Shown here one piece after another: positions 33,399 to 41,668 of a DNA stretch of 60,181 bases. The stretch covers positions 1 to 60,181 of the forward strand of contig JAATFM010000268.1 in the NCBI GenBank assembly GCA_015655195.1. The letters are read 5' to 3'. The stretch is from Terriglobales bacterium. GTDB taxonomy: Bacteria > Acidobacteriota > Terriglobia > Terriglobales > Acidobacteriaceae. The notes beneath the pieces are model-generated. The model worked only from the letters and a program-made list of their open reading frames with translations. It was not told the DNA's origin and ran no database searches. The position numbers were made by a program, and so were the translations under genes. How positions within the stretch are numbered: the stretch's first letter is position 1; every line of letters begins with the position of its first letter.

Positions 33399-35654
33399 CT
33401 ACTGCACATTGAGAGACAGCGTTGTCGTTGCGGACTGGCTTCCTGTTGTCGCGGTTACGGTCACGGTGCTCGTACCCACGGGCGTGCCTGTAACCACAGG
33501 CGCTTTGCTGCCACCGCCGCACGCGCTCAACCCTGCGCTCATTCCCAGCAGCGCAAACAATGCAACCACGGCAAACCACCGCGCGCATCTGCGCCGTCCA
33601 CGGAAGATCCCCGCAAGCGCCAGCAATCCCGGCAGGGCAAAGGCATACATCGCGCCTGGCCCAGCCTGCCTGCGCGCGGCGGATGCACTCTGAAAAACAC
33701 CGGTTGTCGTAATCTGCAAAGCAACCGTGCCATAGGAAGGCGAACCGGAGAACGTTCCAAAGCTACAGGCCGCTCCAGCAGGCAATCCGGAACACGCAAA
33801 GGAGATGGCAGTGCCGGAGAAACCAGAGACGGCAAGCGACGCGCTTCCCGGAGCGCCCGGAGCCGCGATATTCATCGTGGACGGTGTCGCCGTCACTGTC
33901 GGCGTTGCCGAGTTCACCAGCAGGGATAGGCTTATCGTGGCCGTTGCCGGCACACTTTCGGCATCGGCCACCTGCACGGTAAAGCTGTAACTGCCCGCCG
34001 CTGTCGGCGTGCCGGAGATCGTCCCGCTTCCCGCATCGAGCGTCAATCCCGCCGGCAGATTCCCGGAGGCGACACTCCACACATACGGTCCCAGTCCGTT
34101 CTGCGCGGAAACCACAGCCGAATACGCCGCGCCAACAGTAGCATCCGGCAGACTGGCCGTCGCAATCGACAACGGCGGCACTGTCAGCGTGGCGAAGCCC
34201 GACTCAAACCCTCCGCAGGTCAGGCCGTAGGTAAAGCTGCCCGATGCCGTCGGCGTAATCGTCGCGCTGCCCGCATACACGCCATCGCTCAGCGTCCCCG
34301 CCTGCAATCCGCTCCACGCACCCGCGCCAATCGCGCCATTCTGCACTGAGGCATAGCACTGCTGCAGCGTCGTCGAGCTCGCATTCAGCACCTTCCACGA
34401 GAGCGTTACCGGAACGCCCGGCGCAACCGAGTCCTCGCTCAGCGCAAGCTGCACCGGAGCCGCCAGCGCAGGGGAAAGCGCCAGCTTGAAAATCGCGCCC
34501 TTGCGATTCTCGCCGCCCGCCTCCGTCGTGCCATACAGATTCCCATCCGTTCCCTGCACGAGTCCATCCAGCGGCTGGCTTCCCGTCGCGCCCTGCCTGA
34601 AGGTATAGAGCGTCGTCAGCTTGCCCGCGAGCGTAATCTGATAGACCGTTCCGTTACCGTTGAAGGTCGTCGTACCATACAGATTTCCGTCCGAGCCAAG
34701 CGCCAGGGTTCCTTCGGGATTGCCGCCATCCGCTCCACCGGTAAAGTCATAGAGAGGCGTCAACGCGCCATCCGGCGTAATCTTGAAGATCGCTCCGTAG
34801 CCGGCGTTGTCGTCGGCATCGTATCCGGAGGCGAAGTTGCGCGTTGTGCCATAGAAGTTTCCGTCCGGCCCCTCGACCAGCCCGCCATCGGGATTGCCGC
34901 CATCCATGCCGCCCTTAAACAGATACAGATTGGCAAACTCACCCGAGGGCGAAATCTTGAAGACCGTTCCATCGCCATAGAACGTGTTTCCATCCGTATT
35001 GTTGGTCGTTCCATAGAAGCTTCCATCGCTGCCCTGCACCATCCCGGCATACGGACTTCCACCATCGTCGCCGCCGGTAAAGGTATAGAGCGTCGTCAAC
35101 TCCCCGGCGGGCGTCACCTTGAAAATCGTGCCGTAGCCCTGGCCTCCGCCTGCCGTCGTCCCATAGAAATTTCCATCGCTGCCCTGCACCAGACCGCCGT
35201 CAGGACTTCCGCCATCGCTGCCATTGGTAAAGCTGTACAGCGTGGTGAAGGTTCCCGTCGTCGTGACCTTGTAGATCATGCCGTAGTTGTTCGCGCCGCC
35301 GCCGGCAACGCCGTAAAATGCGCCGTCGCTGCCCTGTACCAAGCCTGTGATCGCACCTTGCCCGCCGGCTCCGCCCGTAAAGCTGTACACCATGGAGAAG
35401 GTGCCATCCGGCGCAATCCTGTAAACGGAGCCGAAGCCATTCGTGCCTCCGCTCGGCGCCGTTCCATAAAAGTTTCCATCGCTGCCCAGCGCCAGCGGGC
35501 TATAAGGATCGGCCCCATCGCCGGTCCCGCTGAAGCTGTAAAGAAGCGAATACGTCGCACTCTGCGCGAGAAGCGGGGAGGCGCAAAGACTCAGGCACAC
35601 AAGCAGAAGAAACAAAGAAAAGTATCGGCGCACGAGAGAGTCCTGAAGAGACAT
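33399..35654 (-). CDS. GloVer-repeat surface protein 1 with CGG tail
   Basis: A 751-residue exported protein. A signal peptide (YFSLFLLLVCLSLCASPLLA) precedes seven tandem Gloeo/Verruco (GloVer) repeats over about residues 35-395, each with a version of LVQGSDGNFYGTT and IFKVTPxGxLTTLYSF; seven copies suggest a seven-bladed propeller (inference). An Ig-like region, a putative-Ig (He_PIG) domain (LPAGLTLDAGSGTISGTPT) and a beta-rich segment follow. The C-terminus is FALPGLLALAGIFRGRRR, a second hydrophobic stretch, GLSACGGGS, then VTVTATTGSQSATTTL. The function is unknown. It shares overall design with the next gene. Confidence 0.82.
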   Translation of the reverse strand: MSLQDSLVRRYFSLFLLLVCLSLCASPLLAQSATYSLLYSFSGTGDGADPYSPLALGSDGNFYGTAPSGGTNGFGSVYRIAPDGTFSMVYSFTGGAGGQGAITGLVQGSDGAFYGVAGGGANNYGMIYKVTTTGTFTTLYSFTNGSDGGSPDGGLVQGSDGNFYGTTAGGGQGYGTIFKVTPAGELTTLYTFTGGDDGGSPYAGMVQGSDGSFYGTTNNTDGNTFYGDGTVFKISPSGEFANLYLFKGGMDGGNPDGGLVEGPDGNFYGTTRNFASGYDADDNAGYGAIFKITPDGALTPLYDFTGGADGGNPEGTLALGSDGNLYGTTTFNGNGTVYQITLAGKLTTLYTFRQGATGSQPLDGLVQGTDGNLYGTTEAGGENRKGAIFKLALSPALAAPVQLALSEDSVAPGVPVTLSWKVLNASSTTLQQCYASVQNGAIGAGAWSGLQAGTLSDGVYAGSATITPTASGSFTYGLTCGGFESGFATLTVPPLSIATASLPDATVGAAYSAVVSAQNGLGPYVWSVASGNLPAGLTLDAGSGTISGTPTAAGSYSFTVQVADAESVPATATISLSLLVNSATPTVTATPSTMNIAAPGAPGSASLAVSGFSGTAISFACSGLPAGAACSFGTFSGSPSYGTVALQITTTGVFQSASAARRQAGPGAMYAFALPGLLALAGIFRGRRRCARWFAVVALFALLGMSAGLSACGGGSKAPVVTGTPVGTSTVTVTATTGSQSATTTLSLNVQ

Positions 35655-35673
35655 AAGCTGGAGATAAGGTTTC

Positions 35674-35708
35674 GCGGCACGGCCCCCAATTGGCAGGGGC
35701 CGCGCCGC
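35674..35708 (-). terminator. Hairpin between the two GloVer genes
   Basis: GCGGCACGGCCCC (35674-35686) pairs with GGGGCCGCGCCGC (35696-35708), one mismatch. There is no strong U-run, so it may be a terminator or an mRNA-stabilising hairpin. Confidence 0.5.
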
Positions 35709-35722
35709 ACAACAGGCTGCGA

Positions 35723-37924
35723 TTACTGCACCGTCAGCGTTACCGTGCCAGTCGCCGACTGCGTGCCAGCCGTCGCCGTCACCGTCACCGTGCTGGTGCC
35801 TGCGGGAGTTCCCTCATTGCCCGCAGGCGTGCTGCTGCCGCCACACGCACTCAGCGTCAGCCCAACAAAGAACAGCATGGCCAGCATCAGCGCATTGCCC
35901 CACAGGCCATTCTTGCGACGACGAGCCCGGAACAGCGCGCCAAGCGCAAGCAGTCCCGGCATGGCCAACGCATAAGTTATCGGAAGCCCGCCTTTGGTAC
36001 GTGCGGCGCTGGCCGTCGCGGGAGCGGTTGTTGTAACCTGCATCGTGGCCGTTCCCACGCTGCCCGTTCCAGAAAGAGCGCCAAAGGTGCAGGCCGCGCC
36101 ACTCGGCAACCCGGAGCAACTGAAGCTGATCGTGTTGCTGGAGAAGCCGCTCACGCTCAGCGTTGCGCTGCCGCTTCCGCCCGGAGATGCAATCGAAACC
36201 GCGGTCGGATTCACCGAGATCGTCGGTGTCGCCGTCGTAACGGTCAGATTCAGATCGGCGGTAGCCTCCACCGGAGTCGCCTGCGAATCAATCACCTGGA
36301 TCGTCAGGTCAGTTACACCCACCTCTGTCGGAGTACCCGAAATCACGCCCGTACTCGCGGCCAGCGTCAACCCGTCCGGCAGATTACCTGCGGCCACGCT
36401 CCAGGTATATGGAGGCACACCGCCCGTTGCCGCAAGCGTCGTCGAATAGGCTGTTCCCGTCACACCGCCCGGCAGGCTGCTGGTCGTAATCGCCACTGGA
36501 GCCGGCGCGCCAACCACCAGGCTTACCGAGCCGGTCTCCTGCCCGCCGCAGGTCAGCACATAGGTAAAGGTTCCCTCCGCCGTCGGAGTAATCGTCGCCG
36601 AGCCAGCATACGCGCCGCCGCTCAGCGTTCCAGTCTGCGCGCCTGTCCAGATGCTGGCCCCCGGCGTGGTTCCCGGCACAAATGCCGCGCACTGCTGCAT
36701 CGAGGCTGAGAAGGCATTCAGCACTTTCCAGCTCAGCGTCGTCGAAGAGCCAAGCGCAATCGACGAATTCGTCAGCGAGAGCTGCACCGGGGCGGCCAGC
36801 GCAGGCGAAACAGCCGCCGCAAAGACCGCGCCATCCGTATGCGCTCCCCCAAAGGCCAGCACGCCATACAGATTTCCGTCACTGCCCTGGATCAGGGTTG
36901 CACGCGGATCCTTGCCAGCCGTGCCACCCGCAAAGGTCGTCAGCGTCGTCAGCACACCTGCCGGGGTTACCTCGAACAAGGTGCCATTTCCGCTCGTCGT
37001 GCCACCGTAGAAGTTACCGTCGCTGCCCAGCAGCAGCGTATTTACCGGCCCGCTGCCGTCATCGTTTCCGGTAAAGCTGTAGATCGTCGTAAAAGCGCCG
37101 CCCGGCGTCACCTTAAAGATGGAGCCAAGCGCGTTAGCTCCGCCATTCTCCGTGGTGCCATAAAAATTGCCGTCGCTCCCGGCCACCAAACCGGCCTGAC
37201 TGCTGCTGCCATCTGTCGTGCCGTTCAGGCTGTAAATCGCGTTAAAGGTTCCCGTCGGCGTAATCTGGAAGATCGTTCCCGCCTCATTCTGGCCGCCATA
37301 CGGCGTCACACCATAAAAATTGCCATCGGTCCCCTGCACCAGACCGGCATAGGGATTCGCGCCATCATTGATTCCCGTAAAGCCATAGAGCAGCGTAAAC
37401 GTTCCATCCGGCGTCAGCTTGAAGACCGTTCCCGCGCTGCTTGCCCCGCCGTTGGTCGCAATGCCATAAAAATTGCCGTCCGAGCCCAGCGTAAGGCCAG
37501 CATAGGGATTTGCGCCATCGTTGTTCCCCGTGAAGGCGTACAGCGTTGTCAGCACACCCGCCGGCGTAATCTTAAAGACGGTCCCGGACTGATTCGCACC
37601 GCCCGCCCCTGTCGTGCCATAAAAGTTTCCGTCATTGCCCTCTACCAGAGGAGCCTGCGGCAGCCCGCCATCATCCCCCAAGGTAAAGTTGTAGAGCGTC
37701 GTCATCGTGCCCGACGGGGTAATTTTGTAGACCGTTCCCACGCCATTGGCACCGCTCGCCGGGGCTGTGCCGTAGAAGTTGCCGTCACTTCCCTGAATCA
37801 ATCCCGTATAAGGATCGTCCCCATCCTGATCGGTGTAGCTGTAGAGCACGGTCGTCGTGGCCGTTTGAGCAAAGGAAACGACCGACACAAAAAACATGGC
37901 AAGAAAGAGTAGCGCACGTCGCAT
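35723..37924 (-). CDS. GloVer-repeat surface protein 2 with CGG tail
   Basis: A 733-residue paralogue of the preceding protein. Signal peptide MRRALLFLAMFFVSVVSFAQ; seven GloVer repeats (LIQGSDGNFYGTA, LVEGNDGNFYGTT, LTLGSDGNFYGIA and so on) over about 20-380; Ig-like region with ALTNSS-type strands; He_PIG domain with LPDGLTLAASTGVISGTPT; then the tail LAMPGLLALGALFRARRR, hydrophobic stretch, TLSACGGSS and VTVTATAGTQSATGTVTL. The ATG at 37924 has GGAG 8 nt upstream; the open frame to 37957 adds a non-signal segment. It is the promoter-proximal gene of the array and diverges from the 38206 regulator. Confidence 0.83.
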   Translation of the reverse strand: MRRALLFLAMFFVSVVSFAQTATTTVLYSYTDQDGDDPYTGLIQGSDGNFYGTAPASGANGVGTVYKITPSGTMTTLYNFTLGDDGGLPQAPLVEGNDGNFYGTTGAGGANQSGTVFKITPAGVLTTLYAFTGNNDGANPYAGLTLGSDGNFYGIATNGGASSAGTVFKLTPDGTFTLLYGFTGINDGANPYAGLVQGTDGNFYGVTPYGGQNEAGTIFQITPTGTFNAIYSLNGTTDGSSSQAGLVAGSDGNFYGTTENGGANALGSIFKVTPGGAFTTIYSFTGNDDGSGPVNTLLLGSDGNFYGGTTSGNGTLFEVTPAGVLTTLTTFAGGTAGKDPRATLIQGSDGNLYGVLAFGGAHTDGAVFAAAVSPALAAPVQLSLTNSSIALGSSTTLSWKVLNAFSASMQQCAAFVPGTTPGASIWTGAQTGTLSGGAYAGSATITPTAEGTFTYVLTCGGQETGSVSLVVGAPAPVAITTSSLPGGVTGTAYSTTLAATGGVPPYTWSVAAGNLPDGLTLAASTGVISGTPTEVGVTDLTIQVIDSQATPVEATADLNLTVTTATPTISVNPTAVSIASPGGSGSATLSVSGFSSNTISFSCSGLPSGAACTFGALSGTGSVGTATMQVTTTAPATASAARTKGGLPITYALAMPGLLALGALFRARRRKNGLWGNALMLAMLFFVGLTLSACGGSSTPAGNEGTPAGTSTVTVTATAGTQSATGTVTLTVQ

Positions 37925-38205
37925 AGTCACTCCAGGGCAGGTATTATTTGCGTCCAATGGACTGGGAGGAGCCCGATTGGGGCAGGATCGCCGCCGATCG
38001 GCAAATTCATTTCTTAATCAAACTTGTGATCTAGGTTGTACTTCTGCAAGCCTGAAATGAGCAATATCTTTGCCTGAAAAAGGCATCAGGATATACGCTT
38101 TAATTTCAATCACATATACATTGACAGCGAGCCGGCCATCCCCGGAAATTCTGGACATTTTTCCTCCCGTCGGCTATCAGGGAGCGAATTTGTACAATAA
38201 ATTGA

Positions 38206-40203
38206 ATGAAAGCTCGCCGAAATCCTGTCTATGCTTTCTCTTCTTTTGTCTTTGATTCGGAGAATGGCGAGCTCACGCAGAATGGACTTCGTGTCCGCAT
38301 CAACAAGCAGACTGCCGACCTGCTGACACTCCTGATCCACAATGCCGGGCAGCTCGTCACCCGCGAAAATATCCGCGAGGTCCTCTGGCCAAACCAGGAG
38401 TTTCTCAACCACGAGAAAATTATCACCAATGCCGTCAGCCGCTTACGCCAGATCTTCCGCGACGACCCAACCAAACCCCAGTATGTCGAAAGCATCCCCA
38501 AACGCGGCTATCGTCTGGTTATCAAAGTCGAGCAGCTTACTCCCAATGCCGCCGAGCCCTCTTCCGTGGCCCCGCTCGCCATCCAGGCCAGAAATCGTCA
38601 GCCGGCTCCGCCCCCGGAACCTGTCATCCTGGCCGTTGCGGCCCCCATTCCCGAGGCGCCGGCGCAGCCCGCGCGTCCGGCTAAGGCGCGCCGAAAATGG
38701 ATCTATCTTGTTCCTGCCTCGGCAGTTATTGCCATTGCCTCTCTCGCCGCATCGTGGATCATCCTGCACCGTCACCCCGAGCCTGAGCCAAACATGTCCC
38801 TCGGCGTCGCCCCCTTTGAAAGCTCCGGCGAAGATGCCAAAGAGCTGGCCGAGAGCTTTCGCCTCGACCTCACGGACACCCTCTCGCAGCTCCCCCATGT
38901 CAGCGTCCGGGGCGCTTATTCCCTGGAACACCTGAGCCTCGACAAAAATACGTTTGAGGAGAAGGCCAGCAAGCTCGGCCTCGATGCCATCATTTTTGGC
39001 CGCTTCACCCCCCAGGGCAACCACTACCATCTGGAATTTGAAGTCGTCCGGGGCCGTGACTTCACCCATCTAACCAGCTTCCAATACGATGTCACGCGCG
39101 AAGAGCTGGCCAGCGTCCGCGACAAGATTCAGCACAAGATATTCGACCTGCTCAGCGTCTCCGCCTCCGGAAAATCCCACCTGCCCGACATTACGGCACA
39201 GGGTGGCACCACAGACCCGGACGCCTATGATGCCTATCTCCGCGCCGGCTATCACCTTTCGCAGCAGACCCCTGATTCCATCCGCCTGGCGCTGCAGGAA
39301 TACGGTGAAGCCATTGCCCGCGATCCCAACTTCGCCAAAGCCTACGCCCATCGCGCCCGCACCTATATCTTTCTCGGAGAACACAACCTCATTCCCCACC
39401 CGGAGAGCTTCCGCGAGGCCGACGCCGCGGCGAACAAGGCCCTTCAGCTCGATCCCTCCTCCGCCGAAGCCCATTCCGTCCTCGGATTGGTCTATTCCCT
39501 GCGCGACTGGAACCTCAAGGCCGGCGAAAGCGAGAGCCGCAAAGCCATCCAGCTAGACCCACACCAGCCGCTCTATCACCAGTGGCTCGCGCTCCTGCTC
39601 TGCGATCAGGGCCGCTTTCAGGAGGCTCTTCAGGAGATCGACATCGCCCATGCCGACGATCCCTTCTGGCTCTCCGCCTACGTCACCGAGGCCCATATCG
39701 CCAGCTTCGCGCACGACATTCCGCGCGTCGAGGCCACCGTCCGCAAGCTCATGGAGCTGATGCCCGAATCCGCCCATGCCCGTGACGCCATCGCCAACGC
39801 CCAGTGGTATATCGGTTATTATCCGGAGGCCATTGCCGCCTGGCGCGCCATGGCCCAGATCGAGGGTGATGCCGACCGGCTGGCCCTCGAAGACCGGGGC
39901 CTCATCGCCTTCCAGACCGGAGGCCCCACGGCTTACGCCCGCGTGCGCCTCGAAGCGATTCAGTCCGGCAAAGGCGTTGCCCGCCATCCCAACGACTTCG
40001 ACCCCTCCGAGTGGTACGCCAACGCTGACCAGCCCCAGGCCGCGCTTCAAGCCATCCACGCGGACATCGAACACCATGACCAGTCGATTCTTGAGCTGGG
40101 CGTCATGCCATCCTACAGCAGCCTGCACCAGAACCCCGAGTTCCAGTCCATTCTCTCAAGCCTGAACCTACCTCTTCCCCCGGAAAAATCCGCCCGCCGC
40201 TAA
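38206..40203 (+). CDS. CadC-like winged-helix regulator with TPR domain
   Basis: A 665-residue membrane-spanning transcription regulator. An OmpR/PhoB-type winged helix covers residues 8-105 (LTQNGLRVRINKQTADLLTL, VTRENIREVLWPN, YVESIPKRGYRLV). A Pro-rich linker and one membrane segment (YLVPASAVIAIASLAASWII, about 165-187) follow. The outer part has a TolB/FlgO-like domain (LGVAPFESSGEDAKELAESF, AIIFGRFTPQGNHYHLEFEV) and TPR-like repeats from about 340 on (AIARDPNFAKAYAHRARTYI, ALQLDPSSAEAHSVLGLVYS). No Shine-Dalgarno sequence is seen; TACAAT ends 7 nt before the ATG. It diverges from the GloVer genes and may control them. Confidence 0.87.
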   Translation: MKARRNPVYAFSSFVFDSENGELTQNGLRVRINKQTADLLTLLIHNAGQLVTRENIREVLWPNQEFLNHEKIITNAVSRLRQIFRDDPTKPQYVESIPKRGYRLVIKVEQLTPNAAEPSSVAPLAIQARNRQPAPPPEPVILAVAAPIPEAPAQPARPAKARRKWIYLVPASAVIAIASLAASWIILHRHPEPEPNMSLGVAPFESSGEDAKELAESFRLDLTDTLSQLPHVSVRGAYSLEHLSLDKNTFEEKASKLGLDAIIFGRFTPQGNHYHLEFEVVRGRDFTHLTSFQYDVTREELASVRDKIQHKIFDLLSVSASGKSHLPDITAQGGTTDPDAYDAYLRAGYHLSQQTPDSIRLALQEYGEAIARDPNFAKAYAHRARTYIFLGEHNLIPHPESFREADAAANKALQLDPSSAEAHSVLGLVYSLRDWNLKAGESESRKAIQLDPHQPLYHQWLALLLCDQGRFQEALQEIDIAHADDPFWLSAYVTEAHIASFAHDIPRVEATVRKLMELMPESAHARDAIANAQWYIGYYPEAIAAWRAMAQIEGDADRLALEDRGLIAFQTGGPTAYARVRLEAIQSGKGVARHPNDFDPSEWYANADQPQAALQAIHADIEHHDQSILELGVMPSYSSLHQNPEFQSILSSLNLPLPPEKSARR

Positions 40204-40461
40204 GCCATCTTCTCAGCCGGACTATCGACGTGGTCTTGCCCCTGGCGGATATTATGTTGCACAGCTCGAACGTCACGCCCCGGTTCGTTGCGTATGTTCA
40301 GTCATTCGCAGCGGATACCGTAACCATGAATCTTCAATGATGCACTCAAAGAGACAGCACTAACGAGGTCACTTCGGACTCGGATATGGATAGAGTTGTG
40401 CGCCAGCTTACTCCGCTGTATCTGCATCCTGGAGGTCGGCGATAAAGATATACAAGCCCTA

Positions 40462-41664
40462 TCATCTCCCCGTTCCGCTCTTCGCCGTTGCGTGAAAAAG
40501 AGCCAGATCAATCGCATCCGCAATCGCCTTATGCCCTGCATCATTCGGATGCAGATGATCTCCGCTGTCATAAACCGGAAGAAATCGTCCCGGATGCTCA
40601 GGATCATGCGTGGCAAGATCCTGATCGACAACCCCGTCACATCCGCTATCCCGGCTCCGGACAAAGGCATTGAACGCTTCGCGCACCTGTTCGTCCTGCG
40701 GCCTCCAGTAATTCGCCCCCTCATAAGGCGTCAGAGTCGAACAGAAGAACAGCATATGCTTTTCATGGGCCTTCGCAATGATCCTCCGCGTTGCCGCAAT
40801 CAGCAGCTCTGCATTCGGCGCCGGCCTGGTAGAACCGAGATCATTGATTGGATCATCCGAAAAGATGACCCAGCGGACACCCGGCTGACTGAGAACATCC
40901 CGCTCGAACCGCTCCTCGGCGTTCTGTCCCGCACCTTCTACCAGCAGCCGATTCCCGCTGATCCCCTCGTTGAGCACGCCGATTTTCAGCCCCGCCGTAG
41001 CAAGCCGTTCCGCCAGCATATCCGGCCAGCGGCGATTGGTATTATCGCTCGCGGCATAACCCTCGGTAATGGAAGCCCCCAGCGTCACAACCGCGCCAGA
41101 CACATCCCGGCCACGCACATCCACATTCGAGAGAAAGTAGTAGCTGCCCGATTCCCGCGCTTCGCGCAGATCAGCCGCTCCGCCCACATCTCCGCTGGCA
41201 ATGTAGTTCGTCCCATGCGCGGCCGGATGAAAGGTAGCCGCTCCCGCCTGCGCCGGCAGATAGAAGCTGATCGCAAGCTGACTCAAGGCAGGAGCCGCGA
41301 AAGAAACCGGATCACTCTCCACCTCAGCCCCAGGCGCAATCACAACAGAGCTTCGCCCATGAAAGGACATCGGCTTGTCCGAGCCGGCAACAACCGAAGC
41401 GCCGCTGCCCCGCAGCGCAACATGAGCATCTTCCACCCGCAGCGGCTGATCCCCAAACAGATTCGAAATCCGAAAGCGCATCTCAGAGCCGCCAACGCTG
41501 ATGCGAACAATCTGCCGCAGCGTCTCTCCCGTAAAATGCCTGCCGGAATCATCCCGCATCGGCGCAGTTGCCCACGTCCCAACCCACTGCGTTTTCTGCG
41601 CGCACGCAGGCATACAGGCAAGCAGCAGCGCAAAGATTCTCCCTGCGATCCTTAACCGCCGCAT
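40462..41664 (-). CDS. Exported SGNH/GDSL hydrolase
   Basis: Serine esterase or acetylesterase. Signal peptide MRRLRIAGRIFALLLACMPACA; a beta-rich N-terminal domain (WVGTWATAPM, GETLRQIVRISVGG, FRISNLFGD) typical of this lipase group; then SGNH blocks VVTLGASITEGYA (Ser), LNEGISGNRLL (Gly), DPINDLGS (Asn) and SGDHLHPNDAGHKA (Asp/His). The start at 41664 follows the upstream stop by four bases (TGA-cggg-ATG), so translation is probably coupled. The open frame back to 41952 overlaps the upstream gene and is not coding. As the last gene of the glycosidase cluster, de-acetylation of polysaccharide is likely. Confidence 0.87.
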   Translation of the reverse strand: MRRLRIAGRIFALLLACMPACAQKTQWVGTWATAPMRDDSGRHFTGETLRQIVRISVGGSEMRFRISNLFGDQPLRVEDAHVALRGSGASVVAGSDKPMSFHGRSSVVIAPGAEVESDPVSFAAPALSQLAISFYLPAQAGAATFHPAAHGTNYIASGDVGGAADLREARESGSYYFLSNVDVRGRDVSGAVVTLGASITEGYAASDNTNRRWPDMLAERLATAGLKIGVLNEGISGNRLLVEGAGQNAEERFERDVLSQPGVRWVIFSDDPINDLGSTRPAPNAELLIAATRRIIAKAHEKHMLFFCSTLTPYEGANYWRPQDEQVREAFNAFVRSRDSGCDGVVDQDLATHDPEHPGRFLPVYDSGDHLHPNDAGHKAIADAIDLALFHATAKSGTGR

Positions 41665-41668
41665 CCCG

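Noticed and set aside
27373-38205. A right attachment site (repeat of the tRNA-Phe 3' end)
   Set aside because: I looked for GGTTCGATCCCGTCTCTGG downstream and did not find it by eye; island limits therefore remain undefined.
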